A DNA stretch of 64,000 nucleotides from Armatimonadota bacterium (GTDB lineage Bacteria > Bacteroidota > Ignavibacteria > OLB7): contig JADZEY010000090.1 of the NCBI GenBank assembly GCA_020850315.1, positions 33,117 through 97,116 of the forward strand. Reading direction: 5' to 3'. Under the pieces are notes generated by a model. It saw only the letters and a list, made by a program, of their open reading frames with translations. It had not been told where the DNA came from and made no database searches. Positions 9,359-18,219 of this stretch are shown one piece after another. A program made the translations under genes and the position numbers. Within the stretch, counting starts at the first letter, position 1; each line of letters begins with the position of its first letter.

Positions 9359-10732
9359 ATGTTTACCAGCATACATACCGTTCACTTCGTTGGCATTGGC
9401 GGCATTGGCATGTCGGGGATTGCCGAGATTCTGCTTGACCAAGGCTTCACCGTCACCGGAAGCGACCTTGCGCGAAACGAAGCCACCGAACGGCTGGAAT
9501 CGCAAGGGGCAAGCGTGGTGATTGGCCACGCGCCGGAGAATGTGGTTGGCGCAGATGTGGTGGTCTATTCCAGCGCCGTCCGCCCCGACGAGAACCCGGA
9601 AACAGCCGAGGCAATACGCCGCAAAATCCCCCTGATCCGCCGTGCCGAAATGCTGGCTGAAGTCACACGGATGAAGTATGGCGTGGCGGTTGCCGGAACC
9701 CACGGCAAAACCACAACCACCTCCATGATTGGCCTTGTGCTGATCGAAGGGGGGATTGACCCAACGGTGATTGTTGGCGGAAAACTGAGCGGATTCGGCG
9801 GAACCAACGCACGGCTTGGCCACGGCCAATGGACCGTTGTGGAAGCCGACGAATTCGACCGCTCCTTCCTCACCCTTTCGCCAACGATTGCAGTGGTCAC
9901 CAATCTTGAACGCGAGCACCTTGACATCTACTCCGATCTGGACGACATCAAGCGGGCGTTCATCGAGTTTGCCAACAAAGTCCCGTTCTACGGCTTCACC
10001 GCGCTCTGTTTGGATGAGCCATCGTTGGTGGACATTCTGCCGCAAATGAAACGGCGCGTGGTCAGCTTCGGATCAACGCCGCAATGCGATGTCCGCGCTG
10101 TTGACATCAGCTATGCCGAGCGCACCAGCACCTTTGGCGTAATCCACAATGGCCAACGGCTGGGGAACATCACTGTTGGCGTTCCGGGCCAGCACAACGT
10201 GAAGAACGCGCTGGCCGCCGTGACGGTGGGGATCGAGGTTGGCGTGCCGTTCCAGAACATTGCCGATGCCCTTGCACGCTTCACCGGGGTCTATCGCCGG
10301 TTCGAGGTGAAAGGGGAGGCCGCAGGGGTGATGGTGGTGGACGATTACGCCCACCATCCAACCGAAGTGAAAGCAACGCTGGACGCAATCCGGCAGGGGT
10401 GGAACCGGAGGGTGGTGGCAATCTTCCAGCCGCACACCTACACCCGTACCCGTGATTTTTACGAGGAGTTCGGCAAAGCATTCTTCAACGCCGAGCTGGC
10501 CATTATCACCGATGTCTATCCCGCACGCGAGCGGCCCATCCAGGGCATTACTGGCGAACTGATTGCCAACAGCGCGGCCGGTTTTGGCCACCGCAACGTG
10601 CTGTACGTGCCAGACCGCAACGACGTGGCCGCGCGCGCCATGGAGCTACTCCAGCCCGGTGACATTGTGGTGACAATGGGAGCCGGGGACATTTGGAAAA
10701 CAGCAGAGGAACTGCTGGGGAGAATGGGGTAG
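9359..10732 (+). CDS. murC: UDP-N-acetylmuramate-L-alanine ligase (MurC)
   Basis: First amino-acid ligase of the cytoplasmic peptidoglycan pathway. Predicted 457 residues from the ATG at 9359 (MFTSIHTVHFVGIGGIGMSG), which places the glycine-rich loop at the N-terminus as expected. An upstream in-frame extension to 9248 is made of translated repeats and is rejected. The P-loop GTHGKTTT is at 113-120. VDDYAHHPTEV and FQPHTYTRT are diagnostic MurC motifs. The TAG stop lies at the start of another heptamer array. Confidence 0.95.
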   Translation: MFTSIHTVHFVGIGGIGMSGIAEILLDQGFTVTGSDLARNEATERLESQGASVVIGHAPENVVGADVVVYSSAVRPDENPETAEAIRRKIPLIRRAEMLAEVTRMKYGVAVAGTHGKTTTTSMIGLVLIEGGIDPTVIVGGKLSGFGGTNARLGHGQWTVVEADEFDRSFLTLSPTIAVVTNLEREHLDIYSDLDDIKRAFIEFANKVPFYGFTALCLDEPSLVDILPQMKRRVVSFGSTPQCDVRAVDISYAERTSTFGVIHNGQRLGNITVGVPGQHNVKNALAAVTVGIEVGVPFQNIADALARFTGVYRRFEVKGEAAGVMVVDDYAHHPTEVKATLDAIRQGWNRRVVAIFQPHTYTRTRDFYEEFGKAFFNAELAIITDVYPARERPIQGITGELIANSAAGFGHRNVLYVPDRNDVAARAMELLQPGDIVVTMGAGDIWKTAEELLGRMG

Positions 10733-10771
10733 TGGTTAGTGGCTAGTGGTCAGTGGTCAGTGGTCAGTTGC
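10730..10771 (+). repeat. Heptanucleotide repeat array after murC
   Basis: Units GTGGTTA, GTGGCTA, then three GTGGTCA, ending GTTGCAAGG. The murC TAG stop is formed at its left edge. Confidence 0.75.
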
Positions 10772-10879
10772 AAGGAAGAGGAATTTCTTCTTGCATCTCA
10801 TGCTTTCATTTGACAGTTGGCTCTCCCTGAGATCGCTGAGCGTCTGCTCGGCTACCGAAACAGCAGAGTTTCAGAGCAA

Positions 10880-10983
10880 GCAGAATTTCAGAGAAAATCG
10901 GTGCAAGAACACCGTTGTGCGGTGACTCCGCTCATATCCAGACTCAGGGCAGGCTTCAACGGAGCTCAGCATGAGCGGATGCT
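10880..10983 (-). repeat. Dispersed imperfect palindromic repeat, copy 1
   Basis: Read on the - strand this stretch (CCGCTCATGCTGAGC, then GAAGCCTGCCCTGAG, then TATGAGCGGAGTCACCG, ending AAATTCTGC) aligns with 28521-28618. Its core CCGCTCAT / ATGAGCGG can pair, as in REP-like elements. It occupies the gap between murC and murB, where no gene is visible. Confidence 0.7.
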
Positions 10984-11070
10984 TCATTCGCTGGGAAACC
11001 AGATGCTGGATTTCCGACAGAGGGATCGCTCTTGAACCTCTCCCTCTTCCATTTGACATTCGACATTTCC

Positions 11071-11967
11071 ATGATTGCCCTTGACGATATCCGCAAAAGT
11101 TTTCGTGGCCGGATTGCCCTAAGCGAGCCGATGGCACGATACACCACCTTCCGCATTGGCGGGGTGGCGGATATCTACTTGGAGCCGTTGGACAAGGAGG
11201 ACGCGCTGGCACTGATCACCTACTTGCGCCGCGAATCGGTCTCCTACGTGCTGATGGGGAATGGCAGCAACATCTTGGTTTCCGACCAAGGCATCCGTGG
11301 GGCAGTGGTGAATTTGGAGACCGGGTTCAACTACGTGCGGTGCGAGGCCGATGACAAAATTGTGGCTGGCGCAGGGATTAAGCTGGCAAAGTTCGTTGAC
11401 TTCTGCATCAGCAACGGCTACGCCGGGGCCGAGATGCTTGCCGGAATCCCCGGAACGCTTGGTGGCGCGGTGATTATGAACGCCGGAGCCTACGGCGGTG
11501 AAATCTCGGATCACATGCTGGCCGTGCAACTGATCCGCGACAACAAACTGATGACCATTGCCAAGCAGAACGCGGGTTTTGCTTACCGCACCAGCAGCCT
11601 GCAAGGTGATGTAATCCTGGAAGCCAGCTTCCGATTTCCCAGCGGTGAAAAGGAGAACATGAAAGTTACCCGGCGCGAGATGATGACCAAGCGGAACCGC
11701 TCGCAGCCGGTGCAGTGGGGGAACGCTGGCAGCATCTTCAAAAATCCCAAAGGTGACTTTGCTGCGCGATTGATCCAAGAATGCGGCCTGAAAGGGACAA
11801 CCGTTGGTGGGGCACAGATCAGCGAGCTTCACGCCAACTTCATCATCAATCTGGGCCAAGCTACTGCCGCCGATGTTATGGCCTTAATCCAGATAGCACG
11901 CCAAGCAGTGCTTGACAAATTTGCGGTGGAGTTGGATCTGGAAATCAAATTGATTGGTGACTGGTAG
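11071..11967 (+). CDS. murB: UDP-N-acetylenolpyruvoylglucosamine reductase (MurB)
   Basis: FAD- and NADPH-dependent reductase that makes UDP-MurNAc. Predicted 298 residues from ATG 11071 (MIALDDIRKSFRGRIALSEP); the longer in-frame start at 11032 would translate repeat-like sequence. FAD-binding motifs are clear: YTTFRIGGVADIYLEP, LMGNGSNILVSDQGIRG, and AGIPGTLGGAVIMNAGAYGG. GNAGSIFKNP carries the catalytic serine region and LHANFIINLG the late acidic region of the family. Sits between murC and ftsQ, as in many dcw clusters. Confidence 0.94.
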   Translation: MIALDDIRKSFRGRIALSEPMARYTTFRIGGVADIYLEPLDKEDALALITYLRRESVSYVLMGNGSNILVSDQGIRGAVVNLETGFNYVRCEADDKIVAGAGIKLAKFVDFCISNGYAGAEMLAGIPGTLGGAVIMNAGAYGGEISDHMLAVQLIRDNKLMTIAKQNAGFAYRTSSLQGDVILEASFRFPSGEKENMKVTRREMMTKRNRSQPVQWGNAGSIFKNPKGDFAARLIQECGLKGTTVGGAQISELHANFIINLGQATAADVMALIQIARQAVLDKFAVELDLEIKLIGDW

Positions 11968-12048
11968 CGGTTTCACCGTGGCCGTTACAGCACACACACA
12001 GAGCAGAACAGCAAGTAACCCTTTCTTCCAACCAACAAGCAATTACCG

Positions 12049-12840
12049 GTGAAAGCCCGACGCAAACAGATCGCCAAGAAAAAGCCTGGCAACCGTGATG
12101 ACTCGCGGCGGTTTGCTTCGGCGGTGTCGGTGGGGCTGCTGATTGCCGGGGTGATTGCCGGGCTGGTTGCCGTGGCAAACAAATGGATGAAGCGCGAGCC
12201 GTTGGAGCAGATCAAGATTGTTGGCAGGCACGTGCTGGATTCTGCCGAGATCGCCCAGAAAGCTGCAATCCCCGACAGCCTTCCGCTGGGGAAACTGAAC
12301 TTGAAGGAGATTGAGACGAACCTGATTGCTCACCCCTTCATTACCGATGCCTCGGTCTATCGTGGGGAGCAAGGGACGTTGGTGTTGCAAATCCAGGAGT
12401 GCGCGCCGGTGGCGGTTGCGTTCATCGGCGGGTTGCCGGTGTATCTCGATTCGGCTGGGATCACCCTCCCGTTCCGCTTCAGCAGCGCGGCCTTCGATGT
12501 GCCAGTGGTGAGCGGCATCAGCAACGGGCGGAAAGTGGATAGCCTGCAAGGGGTGGAAGCCATCGGGGTGGTGAAAGCGGTTCGGGAATTTGACCCAACG
12601 CTGTACCAGCAGATCTCCGAAATCCAGCGCGAGCCAACTGGCCAGTACACGTTGCTGTTTGCCGATGGAGGGGTTCCGATTCGTGCGGGAACAGCTGCCG
12701 AGATACCGAAGCATCTAAAAAAACTGGACCTCTTCTGGCGCACAGTGTTGCTGTCGGAAGGAACCAACAACATTCAATCCATTGACCTTCGGTGGCAAGG
12801 GCAAGTGGTGGTGAAAAAGCGCACCAGCACAAACGCCTAA
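12049..12840 (+). CDS. ftsQ: Cell division protein FtsQ
   Basis: Bitopic divisome protein. 263 residues: a short basic cytoplasmic tail (KARRKQIAKKKPGNRDDSRR), one transmembrane segment at about 25-43 (VGLLIAGVIAGLVAVANKW), then a POTRA-like domain (LEQIKIVGRHVLDSAEI) and the FtsQ beta domain (LVLQIQECAPVAVAFIGG, YLDSAGITLPF). GTG start at 12049. FtsQ is poorly conserved, so the call rests on topology, the POTRA pattern, and its place just before ftsA and ftsZ. Confidence 0.87.
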   Translation: MKARRKQIAKKKPGNRDDSRRFASAVSVGLLIAGVIAGLVAVANKWMKREPLEQIKIVGRHVLDSAEIAQKAAIPDSLPLGKLNLKEIETNLIAHPFITDASVYRGEQGTLVLQIQECAPVAVAFIGGLPVYLDSAGITLPFRFSSAAFDVPVVSGISNGRKVDSLQGVEAIGVVKAVREFDPTLYQQISEIQREPTGQYTLLFADGGVPIRAGTAAEIPKHLKKLDLFWRTVLLSEGTNNIQSIDLRWQGQVVVKKRTSTNA

Positions 12841-12935
12841 GCTGAGATAAATGAGAACGAAGCTTTTGCCCAACAATCAATTTGCCTGACGTATCCGATC
12901 CAATGTCCAGAATACAGCATAGCAACGGAGCAACG

Positions 12936-14234
12936 ATGAACGGTTCAGCAACGAACGGAGCAGGACGCGACCCGCGCGAAATCGTTGTGGGGCTTGACTT
13001 TGGCACCAGCAAGGTCTGCGCGATTGTGGCCGAACGAAACGATGACTACCCGGGCGGCATCCACGTGCTTGGCATTGGCCATACTCCATCGGAAGGGCTC
13101 AATCGTGGCGTGGTGGTCAACATCGAAAAAACCGTCCGCTCGGTGGAGCGCGCTGTGGAGCTTGCCCAAGCCCAATCTGGCGTGAAGATCAACTCCGTCT
13201 CGGTTGGCATTGCTGGCGATCACATCCAATCGTTCCCCAGCCGTGGCGTGGTGACAATCTCCAACCCCGACCGCGTGGTGACGCAGCAGGATATGGAGCG
13301 ATTGATAGATGACGCAAAGCGGGTGAATATCCCCGCCGACCGCCGCATCCTTCATGTGATCCCGCAGGAGTACATCGTTGATGGCCAAGATGGCATCTAC
13401 GACCCGGTTGGGATGTCGGGGCTGCGGGTGGAGGTGAACGTCCACATCATCACCGGATTGGTGACCGCCGCGCAAAACATTTACCGCTGTGTGGAGCGCG
13501 CCGGATTGGCCGTGAACGACATTGTGTTGGAGCCGCTTGCCAGCAGCTACGCAGTGCTGGACGACGACGAAAAAGAGGTTGGCGTTGCGCTGGTGGACAT
13601 TGGTGGCGGAACTACCGACATCGCTGTGTTCGAGGATAAAACCATCCGCCACACCGCCGTGATCGGCTTGGCCGGGCGGATGCTGACCGACGACATCCGA
13701 AAAGTGCTGGGGATCATCGGCGACCAAGCCGAGCGGGTGAAACGGGAGTACGGCTACGCGATGGAGGAGATGGTGCTGAACGATGAAATTTTTATGATCC
13801 CCGGAATCGGCGGACGGAAGCCGATGGAGATCAGCAAACGAACGCTTGCCCAAATCATCCAGCCGCGAATGGAAGAAATTTTAGAGCTGGTGATGATCGA
13901 GCTTAAAAAATCGGGCTACCTACGGCGGCTTTCTGCTGGCGTGGTGCTTACCGGCGGCGGCGCGTTGCTGCGTGGCATGGCGGACCTTGCCCAGCAAGTG
14001 TTGGGGCTTCCGGTCAAGGTCGGAATCCCAGCTGGGCTTGGAGGGTCGGGGCTTGCTCCGGAAGTGGAAAGCCCCATCTACTCCACGGCAGTGGGGCTGG
14101 TGCTTCACGCATTTGAAAATCAACAACATCAATCAATCATTATCGAGGAACCACAGGAGGAACATCGCGAAGAAGAAGGGACGCAAGCCATCTCCATCTT
14201 CTCCAGAATGAAGCGATTCCTAAACGAATTTTAA
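12936..14234 (+). CDS. ftsA: Cell division protein FtsA
   Basis: Actin-like ATPase that tethers FtsZ to the membrane. 432 residues from ATG 12936 (MNGSATNGAGRDPREIVVGL); in-frame starts at 12903 (ATG) and 12882 (TTG) are possible. The phosphate-1 motif GLDFGTSKVCAIVAE, phosphate-2 motif ALVDIGGGTTDIAVFE and adenosine motif VVLTGGGALLRGM are all visible. The C-terminus IFSRMKRFLNEF is a plausible amphipathic membrane-targeting helix. Followed 116 bp later by ftsZ. Confidence 0.95.
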   Translation: MNGSATNGAGRDPREIVVGLDFGTSKVCAIVAERNDDYPGGIHVLGIGHTPSEGLNRGVVVNIEKTVRSVERAVELAQAQSGVKINSVSVGIAGDHIQSFPSRGVVTISNPDRVVTQQDMERLIDDAKRVNIPADRRILHVIPQEYIVDGQDGIYDPVGMSGLRVEVNVHIITGLVTAAQNIYRCVERAGLAVNDIVLEPLASSYAVLDDDEKEVGVALVDIGGGTTDIAVFEDKTIRHTAVIGLAGRMLTDDIRKVLGIIGDQAERVKREYGYAMEEMVLNDEIFMIPGIGGRKPMEISKRTLAQIIQPRMEEILELVMIELKKSGYLRRLSAGVVLTGGGALLRGMADLAQQVLGLPVKVGIPAGLGGSGLAPEVESPIYSTAVGLVLHAFENQQHQSIIIEEPQEEHREEEGTQAISIFSRMKRFLNEF

Positions 14235-14350
14235 GGCAACAACAACCCGAGAATCAAGCAGGAACCAATCCATCCCGCTTGGTTTACGGAACACCAATCC
14301 ACGATAGACATTCACTGTACCTACTTTCTCAACTACAAAGGGGGACCGCT

Positions 14351-15703
14351 ATGATCGAACTCGATCGTACCACCGAAGAACATTACGGCGCAAAACTCAG
14401 AATCATTGGCGTTGGCGGCGGCGGGGGAAATGCCGTCAACAGCATGATTGACCGCGGGCTTGCTGGTTGCGAGTTCATGGTTGTCAACACCGACGTGCAG
14501 GCGTTGCAGAACAGCCTGTCGCCCATTCGCGTCCAGGTCGGGCGCCAACTTACACGCGGCTTGGGGGCCGGGGCCACGCCAACGGTTGGGCGCGATGCCG
14601 TCCTGGAAAACCGCGACGAAATCCACCAAGCATTGCACGGGGCCGACATGGTGTTTGTCACCTGCGGCATGGGTGGGGGAACCGGAACCGGCGGCGCGCC
14701 AGTGGTGGCCGAAATCGCCAAAGCCGCCGGCGCGCTGGTGGTGGGGGTTGTCACCCGCCCATTCGATTGGGAAGGGAAACGGCGGAAGGATCAGGCCGAG
14801 CTTGGGATCAAGGAGCTGAAGCAGCACGTTGACACGCTGATTGTGGTTCCAAACCAAAAACTTCTTTCCATCATTGATAAACGGGTTGGCTTCCGCGATG
14901 CCTTCCGGTTGGTGGATGACGTGCTCTACAACGCCACACGCGGCATTGCCGAGATTATCACCGGCCACGGCGTTGTGAACGTTGACTTCGCCGACGTTCG
15001 CACCGTGATGAAGGATATGGGGGAAGCACTGATGGGAACTGGCATTGCCAGTGGCGAATATCGCGCAACCGAGGCCGCACAAAACGCTATCTCATCGCCG
15101 TTGCTGGAAGGCATTTCCATCTCCGGTGCCGAAGGGGTGTTGATTAACATTGCCGCCAGCACCAACATGACCATGATGGAAGTTGACGAAGCCGTCAAAG
15201 TGGTCTATGATGCCGTCGGTTCCGATGCCAACATCATCTTTGGTGTGGTGCTGAACGACGACCTGGCCGACCAGATGATGGTGACGGTGATTGCCACCGG
15301 ATTCAACAAAGCCAAAGAGAACAAGCTCCCGCAGCAGCCAGCCGAAAACAACTGGCAAAGCAATGTGTTCCGCCCGCAGCAAGCATCCCAGCAAGTACAG
15401 CAGCCGGCCATGCCGCAGCAGATACCGCAGCAGATGCCGGCAGCCCAACCCAGCATCCGCACAGCCTATCCCCTTCCCCACGAAGGAAGCCGTGTGCCGG
15501 TTGGGCAGGAGGAACTGGAGCAATACAACGAGCCAGCCGTGGTGCGTCGTGGCTTGGGTATCCATCGGGGCGGGTTCGATATCCGCCGTAACGATGCCGA
15601 GGCCAACGCCAACCCTGAGCCACAAGAAGAGCAGGAACAGCAGTACGAACGCCGCCGCCAAGCCGTGGAGAAGCCCGCCTTCCTCCGGAGGATTATGGAC
15701 TAG
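14351..15703 (+). CDS. ftsZ: Cell division GTPase FtsZ
   Basis: Tubulin homologue forming the Z-ring. 450 residues from ATG 14351, preceded by a purine-rich AAAGGGGG likely to be its ribosome binding site; the longer frame from 14279 is rejected for that reason. The GTP-binding signature GGGTGTG is at 108-114, and the T7 synergy loop NVDFADVRTVM is present. After about residue 320 comes a Gln/Pro-rich linker (QQPAENNWQ, then QQVQQPAMPQQIPQQMPA), and the protein ends in the conserved C-terminal peptide EKPAFLRRIMD that binds FtsA. Confidence 0.97.
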   Translation: MIELDRTTEEHYGAKLRIIGVGGGGGNAVNSMIDRGLAGCEFMVVNTDVQALQNSLSPIRVQVGRQLTRGLGAGATPTVGRDAVLENRDEIHQALHGADMVFVTCGMGGGTGTGGAPVVAEIAKAAGALVVGVVTRPFDWEGKRRKDQAELGIKELKQHVDTLIVVPNQKLLSIIDKRVGFRDAFRLVDDVLYNATRGIAEIITGHGVVNVDFADVRTVMKDMGEALMGTGIASGEYRATEAAQNAISSPLLEGISISGAEGVLINIAASTNMTMMEVDEAVKVVYDAVGSDANIIFGVVLNDDLADQMMVTVIATGFNKAKENKLPQQPAENNWQSNVFRPQQASQQVQQPAMPQQIPQQMPAAQPSIRTAYPLPHEGSRVPVGQEELEQYNEPAVVRRGLGIHRGGFDIRRNDAEANANPEPQEEQEQQYERRRQAVEKPAFLRRIMD

Positions 15704-15731
15704 GCAACAACCATACATTGTTGGTTGAGGA

Positions 15732-15776
15732 CAACGCCCGTTGCAGTTCAATTCCCGCAGAACGCAACGGGCGTTG
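15732..15776 (+). terminator. Hairpin after ftsZ
   Basis: A perfect 13-bp inverted repeat (CAACGCCCGTTGC / GCAACGGGCGTTG) with a 19-nt loop lies 28 bp after the ftsZ stop. There is no strong T-run after it, so it may act as an RNA-end stabiliser or a weak terminator for the dcw operon. Confidence 0.6.
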
Positions 15777-15779
15777 ATG

Positions 15780-15822
15780 TTGGTCAGTGGTTGGTGGTCA
15801 GTAGTCAGTAGTCAGTGGCAAA
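15780..15822 (+). repeat. Heptanucleotide repeat array after ftsZ, followed by a GA run
   Basis: GTGGTCA and GTAGTCA units end in GTGGCAAAGATGAGAG, followed by an (AG)n run at about 15828-15840. The remaining gap to 16024 has no gene I can support. Confidence 0.7.
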
Positions 15823-16024
15823 GATGAGAGAGAGAGAGAGATGGGAGAGGGGGATTGAGGGCTGGTAAGTTTTTGAGCATTGTGTGCGTTGGCTGAGTGA
15901 ATGTTTTGCTTTGTTCGTTCGTCATCCATCGCCCAACATTTCAATATCTCCTTTCCCTTGCCCAATTTCTGCCGCTGTTTCATTTTGCTGGCCAATCCCT
16001 GCTAATACTGACTTGCTAATACTG

Positions 16025-17506
16025 ATGCGATTCCACAACCCCTGTTCGGCGACCCTGCCGATTCTGCTGATTCTTGGCTCACTGTGGCTAACCGCTTGTG
16101 GCGGCGATACTCCAACATCCCCGCCGCCAGTGGTGATCCCGGGCGATTCCGAGCCGATCATCTACTCCAAACATATCCAACCAATTTGGGAGAACAGCTG
16201 CGCCGGAAGCGGTTGCCATCTGAACGGCGACCGTGGCGGCGGGCTTGCCCTGGACACTTGGGACGACTTGGTGACTGGGGCCAAATTTGGTGGGGTGGTT
16301 GTGCCGTTTGCCCTGCGAAAAAGCTACCTGTTTCACAACATCAACACCGATACCACAATCGCACCGGTGGCCGTCACGCGAATGCCCCTCAGCCGTGATC
16401 CAATCCCGATTGAGCAAGTGATGTTGATAAAGCGGTGGATTGAAGAAGGAGCCAAAAATGACCAGGGGAACATCCCCTACAGCGAACCCAACCGCAAACG
16501 GATGTTCATCGGGGCGCAAAGTGAGGACAAGGTGACGGTGGTTGATCTGGCACAGCTGACCGTTGCACGCTACATCAGCGTTGGAACCATGCCGGACGCA
16601 ACCACCCCGCCGGAAAGCCCCCACAACGTTCTGCTTTCCCCCGATGGCCGCTATCTGTTTGTGAACCTGATTGCGCGTGGCCGCATTGAAAAATATGATG
16701 CGCGCACCTTCGAGAAGCTGGGGGAAACGGGTGTGGGAAGCCAGCCGGCCCAGATTATCACCACCCGCGACGGCTCAACGTTGTACGTCTCAAATTTCAA
16801 TTACTCAGGCAATCCCACGTTTATCGTCCGTGTGGATGCCGCAACGATGCGCGTCACCGATACCATCTACAATGTTGGATACGCGCCCCACAGTCTGGTT
16901 CTCAGCAAGGATGAGAAATTCCTCTATTCAATAAATCCTGATGGCGAGGATGTGACGGAAGTAGATCTGGCAACTGCCTCCGTTGTGCGGCGGTTCCCGA
17001 TTTCGCCGGGGCTGCCAGCGAACCCCTTGGGACTTAGCAACTATGAGCCATATCACGGCCTTCTTTCGCCCGACGGGAAGGATTTGTTGGTGACCTGCCG
17101 CCAAAGCCGTGAGGTTCGCATCATCAATCTTGAAACAGGAACCGTGACCGATAGCATTCCGGTTGAAAAGTCCCCACTAATCTGCGGCCTAACCCCCGAT
17201 GGCAGCCAGCTTTGGGTTCCGAACTCCGGCGCAAACAGCGTTTCCATCATTGATCTATCTTCGCGCACGGTGGTCGGGCGGGTTCCTGATCTGCTGACCC
17301 AACCACACACCGTTGCCTTCAGCAGCGACGGCAAAAAGGCGTTTGTCAGCTGCGAAAACCGTAGCGCGGGGTCATCAACCCACCACCCAGTGACTGGCGA
17401 GGATAAGGCTCCGGGAATTCTGTATGTGATAGATACCTCCACGCTGAATATCCTGAAGCAGATGGATATCGGCTCCTTTGCAACGGGGATTGCGGTGCAA
17501 CAGTAA
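16025..17506 (+). CDS. Lipoprotein with a CX4CH haem-like motif and a YncE/YVTN-type beta-propeller
   Basis: Predicted 493-residue lipoprotein: hydrophobic signal (LPILLILGSLWLTACGG) with the lipobox Cys at 25. Residues about 45-140 resemble a small c-type cytochrome domain: C59-x4-C64-H65 (CAGSGCH), a possible distal Met at 120 (RMPLS) and the ending IKRWIEEGAKND. The spacing is four residues, not the standard two. From about 160 on, blades such as TVVDLAQLTVARYISVGTMP, VDAATMRVTDTIYNVG, INLETGTVTDSIPVE and IDTSTLNILKQMDIG show a seven-bladed YncE/YVTN-like propeller. Function unknown; an extracytoplasmic redox or binding role is inferred. The start at 16025 is chosen because it gives the signal sequence. 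Confidence 0.75.
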   Translation: MRFHNPCSATLPILLILGSLWLTACGGDTPTSPPPVVIPGDSEPIIYSKHIQPIWENSCAGSGCHLNGDRGGGLALDTWDDLVTGAKFGGVVVPFALRKSYLFHNINTDTTIAPVAVTRMPLSRDPIPIEQVMLIKRWIEEGAKNDQGNIPYSEPNRKRMFIGAQSEDKVTVVDLAQLTVARYISVGTMPDATTPPESPHNVLLSPDGRYLFVNLIARGRIEKYDARTFEKLGETGVGSQPAQIITTRDGSTLYVSNFNYSGNPTFIVRVDAATMRVTDTIYNVGYAPHSLVLSKDEKFLYSINPDGEDVTEVDLATASVVRRFPISPGLPANPLGLSNYEPYHGLLSPDGKDLLVTCRQSREVRIINLETGTVTDSIPVEKSPLICGLTPDGSQLWVPNSGANSVSIIDLSSRTVVGRVPDLLTQPHTVAFSSDGKKAFVSCENRSAGSSTHHPVTGEDKAPGILYVIDTSTLNILKQMDIGSFATGIAVQQ

Positions 17507-17563
17507 TGCCAACAGTAACGCGTCCCGGCGCTTGCTTCCTCACGATTCTTTCACACTGCTTCC

Positions 17564-18172
17564 ATGATTGAATATTTAAGCGGAACCCTTCTGGAAAAAA
17601 CGCCAACCAAGGCGGTGATCGTTGCTGGCGGCGTTGGCTACGGGGTGCTGATTTCGTTAGCAACGTTCGAGCGGCTTCCGGCTGTTGGCCAACATGCGTC
17701 GCTGTTCACCTACCTTGCTGTCCGCGAGGATGCCATGACGCTGTACGGTTTTGGCCAAACGCTGGAGCGGGAGATGTTCCTGCTGCTGACCGGGGTGAAC
17801 GGCATCGGGCCAAAAATTGCCATTGGAATTTTGAGCAGTGCAGGGACCGATACACTGCGGGAGAACATTGCCCGTGGCAACGCTGCGGCACTAACCGCAC
17901 TCCCCGGCGTTGGCAAAAAAACTGCCGAGCGGATAGCGTTGGAACTGCGCGATAAAGTCAGTGCGTTAGGTGGGGACGCAGGGAGTGCGTTTGGCGCGGG
18001 AGCCGGGAGCGTGCCGGAGATTCGTGCCGAAGCGCTGGCAGCGTTGGTTGCCCTGGGTTATGGCCGCCCGGTGGCCGAGCGCGCAATCCGCAACGCCTTA
18101 AAAGAAGGCCCCCAAGTGGAATCGAATGTGGAAACATTGCTGAAGGGGGCATTAAAACAGCTTGCTGGGTGA
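17564..18172 (+). CDS. ruvA: Holliday junction branch migration protein RuvA
   Basis: Binds four-way junctions and recruits the RuvB motor. 202 residues, standard length. N-terminal OB fold (MIEYLSGTLLEKTPTKAVI), helix-hairpin-helix motifs (LTGVNGIGPKIAIGIL and LTALPGVGKKTAERIALEL), and the C-terminal RuvB-binding domain (ALAALVALGYGRPVAERAI). ruvB and ruvC are not in the window. nadK starts 47 bp downstream. Confidence 0.95.
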   Translation: MIEYLSGTLLEKTPTKAVIVAGGVGYGVLISLATFERLPAVGQHASLFTYLAVREDAMTLYGFGQTLEREMFLLLTGVNGIGPKIAIGILSSAGTDTLRENIARGNAAALTALPGVGKKTAERIALELRDKVSALGGDAGSAFGAGAGSVPEIRAEALAALVALGYGRPVAERAIRNALKEGPQVESNVETLLKGALKQLAG

Positions 18173-18219
18173 GCAGGGGAAGAAGAGAGAATCATAACTA
18201 TCTATCATCCACGAATCTG

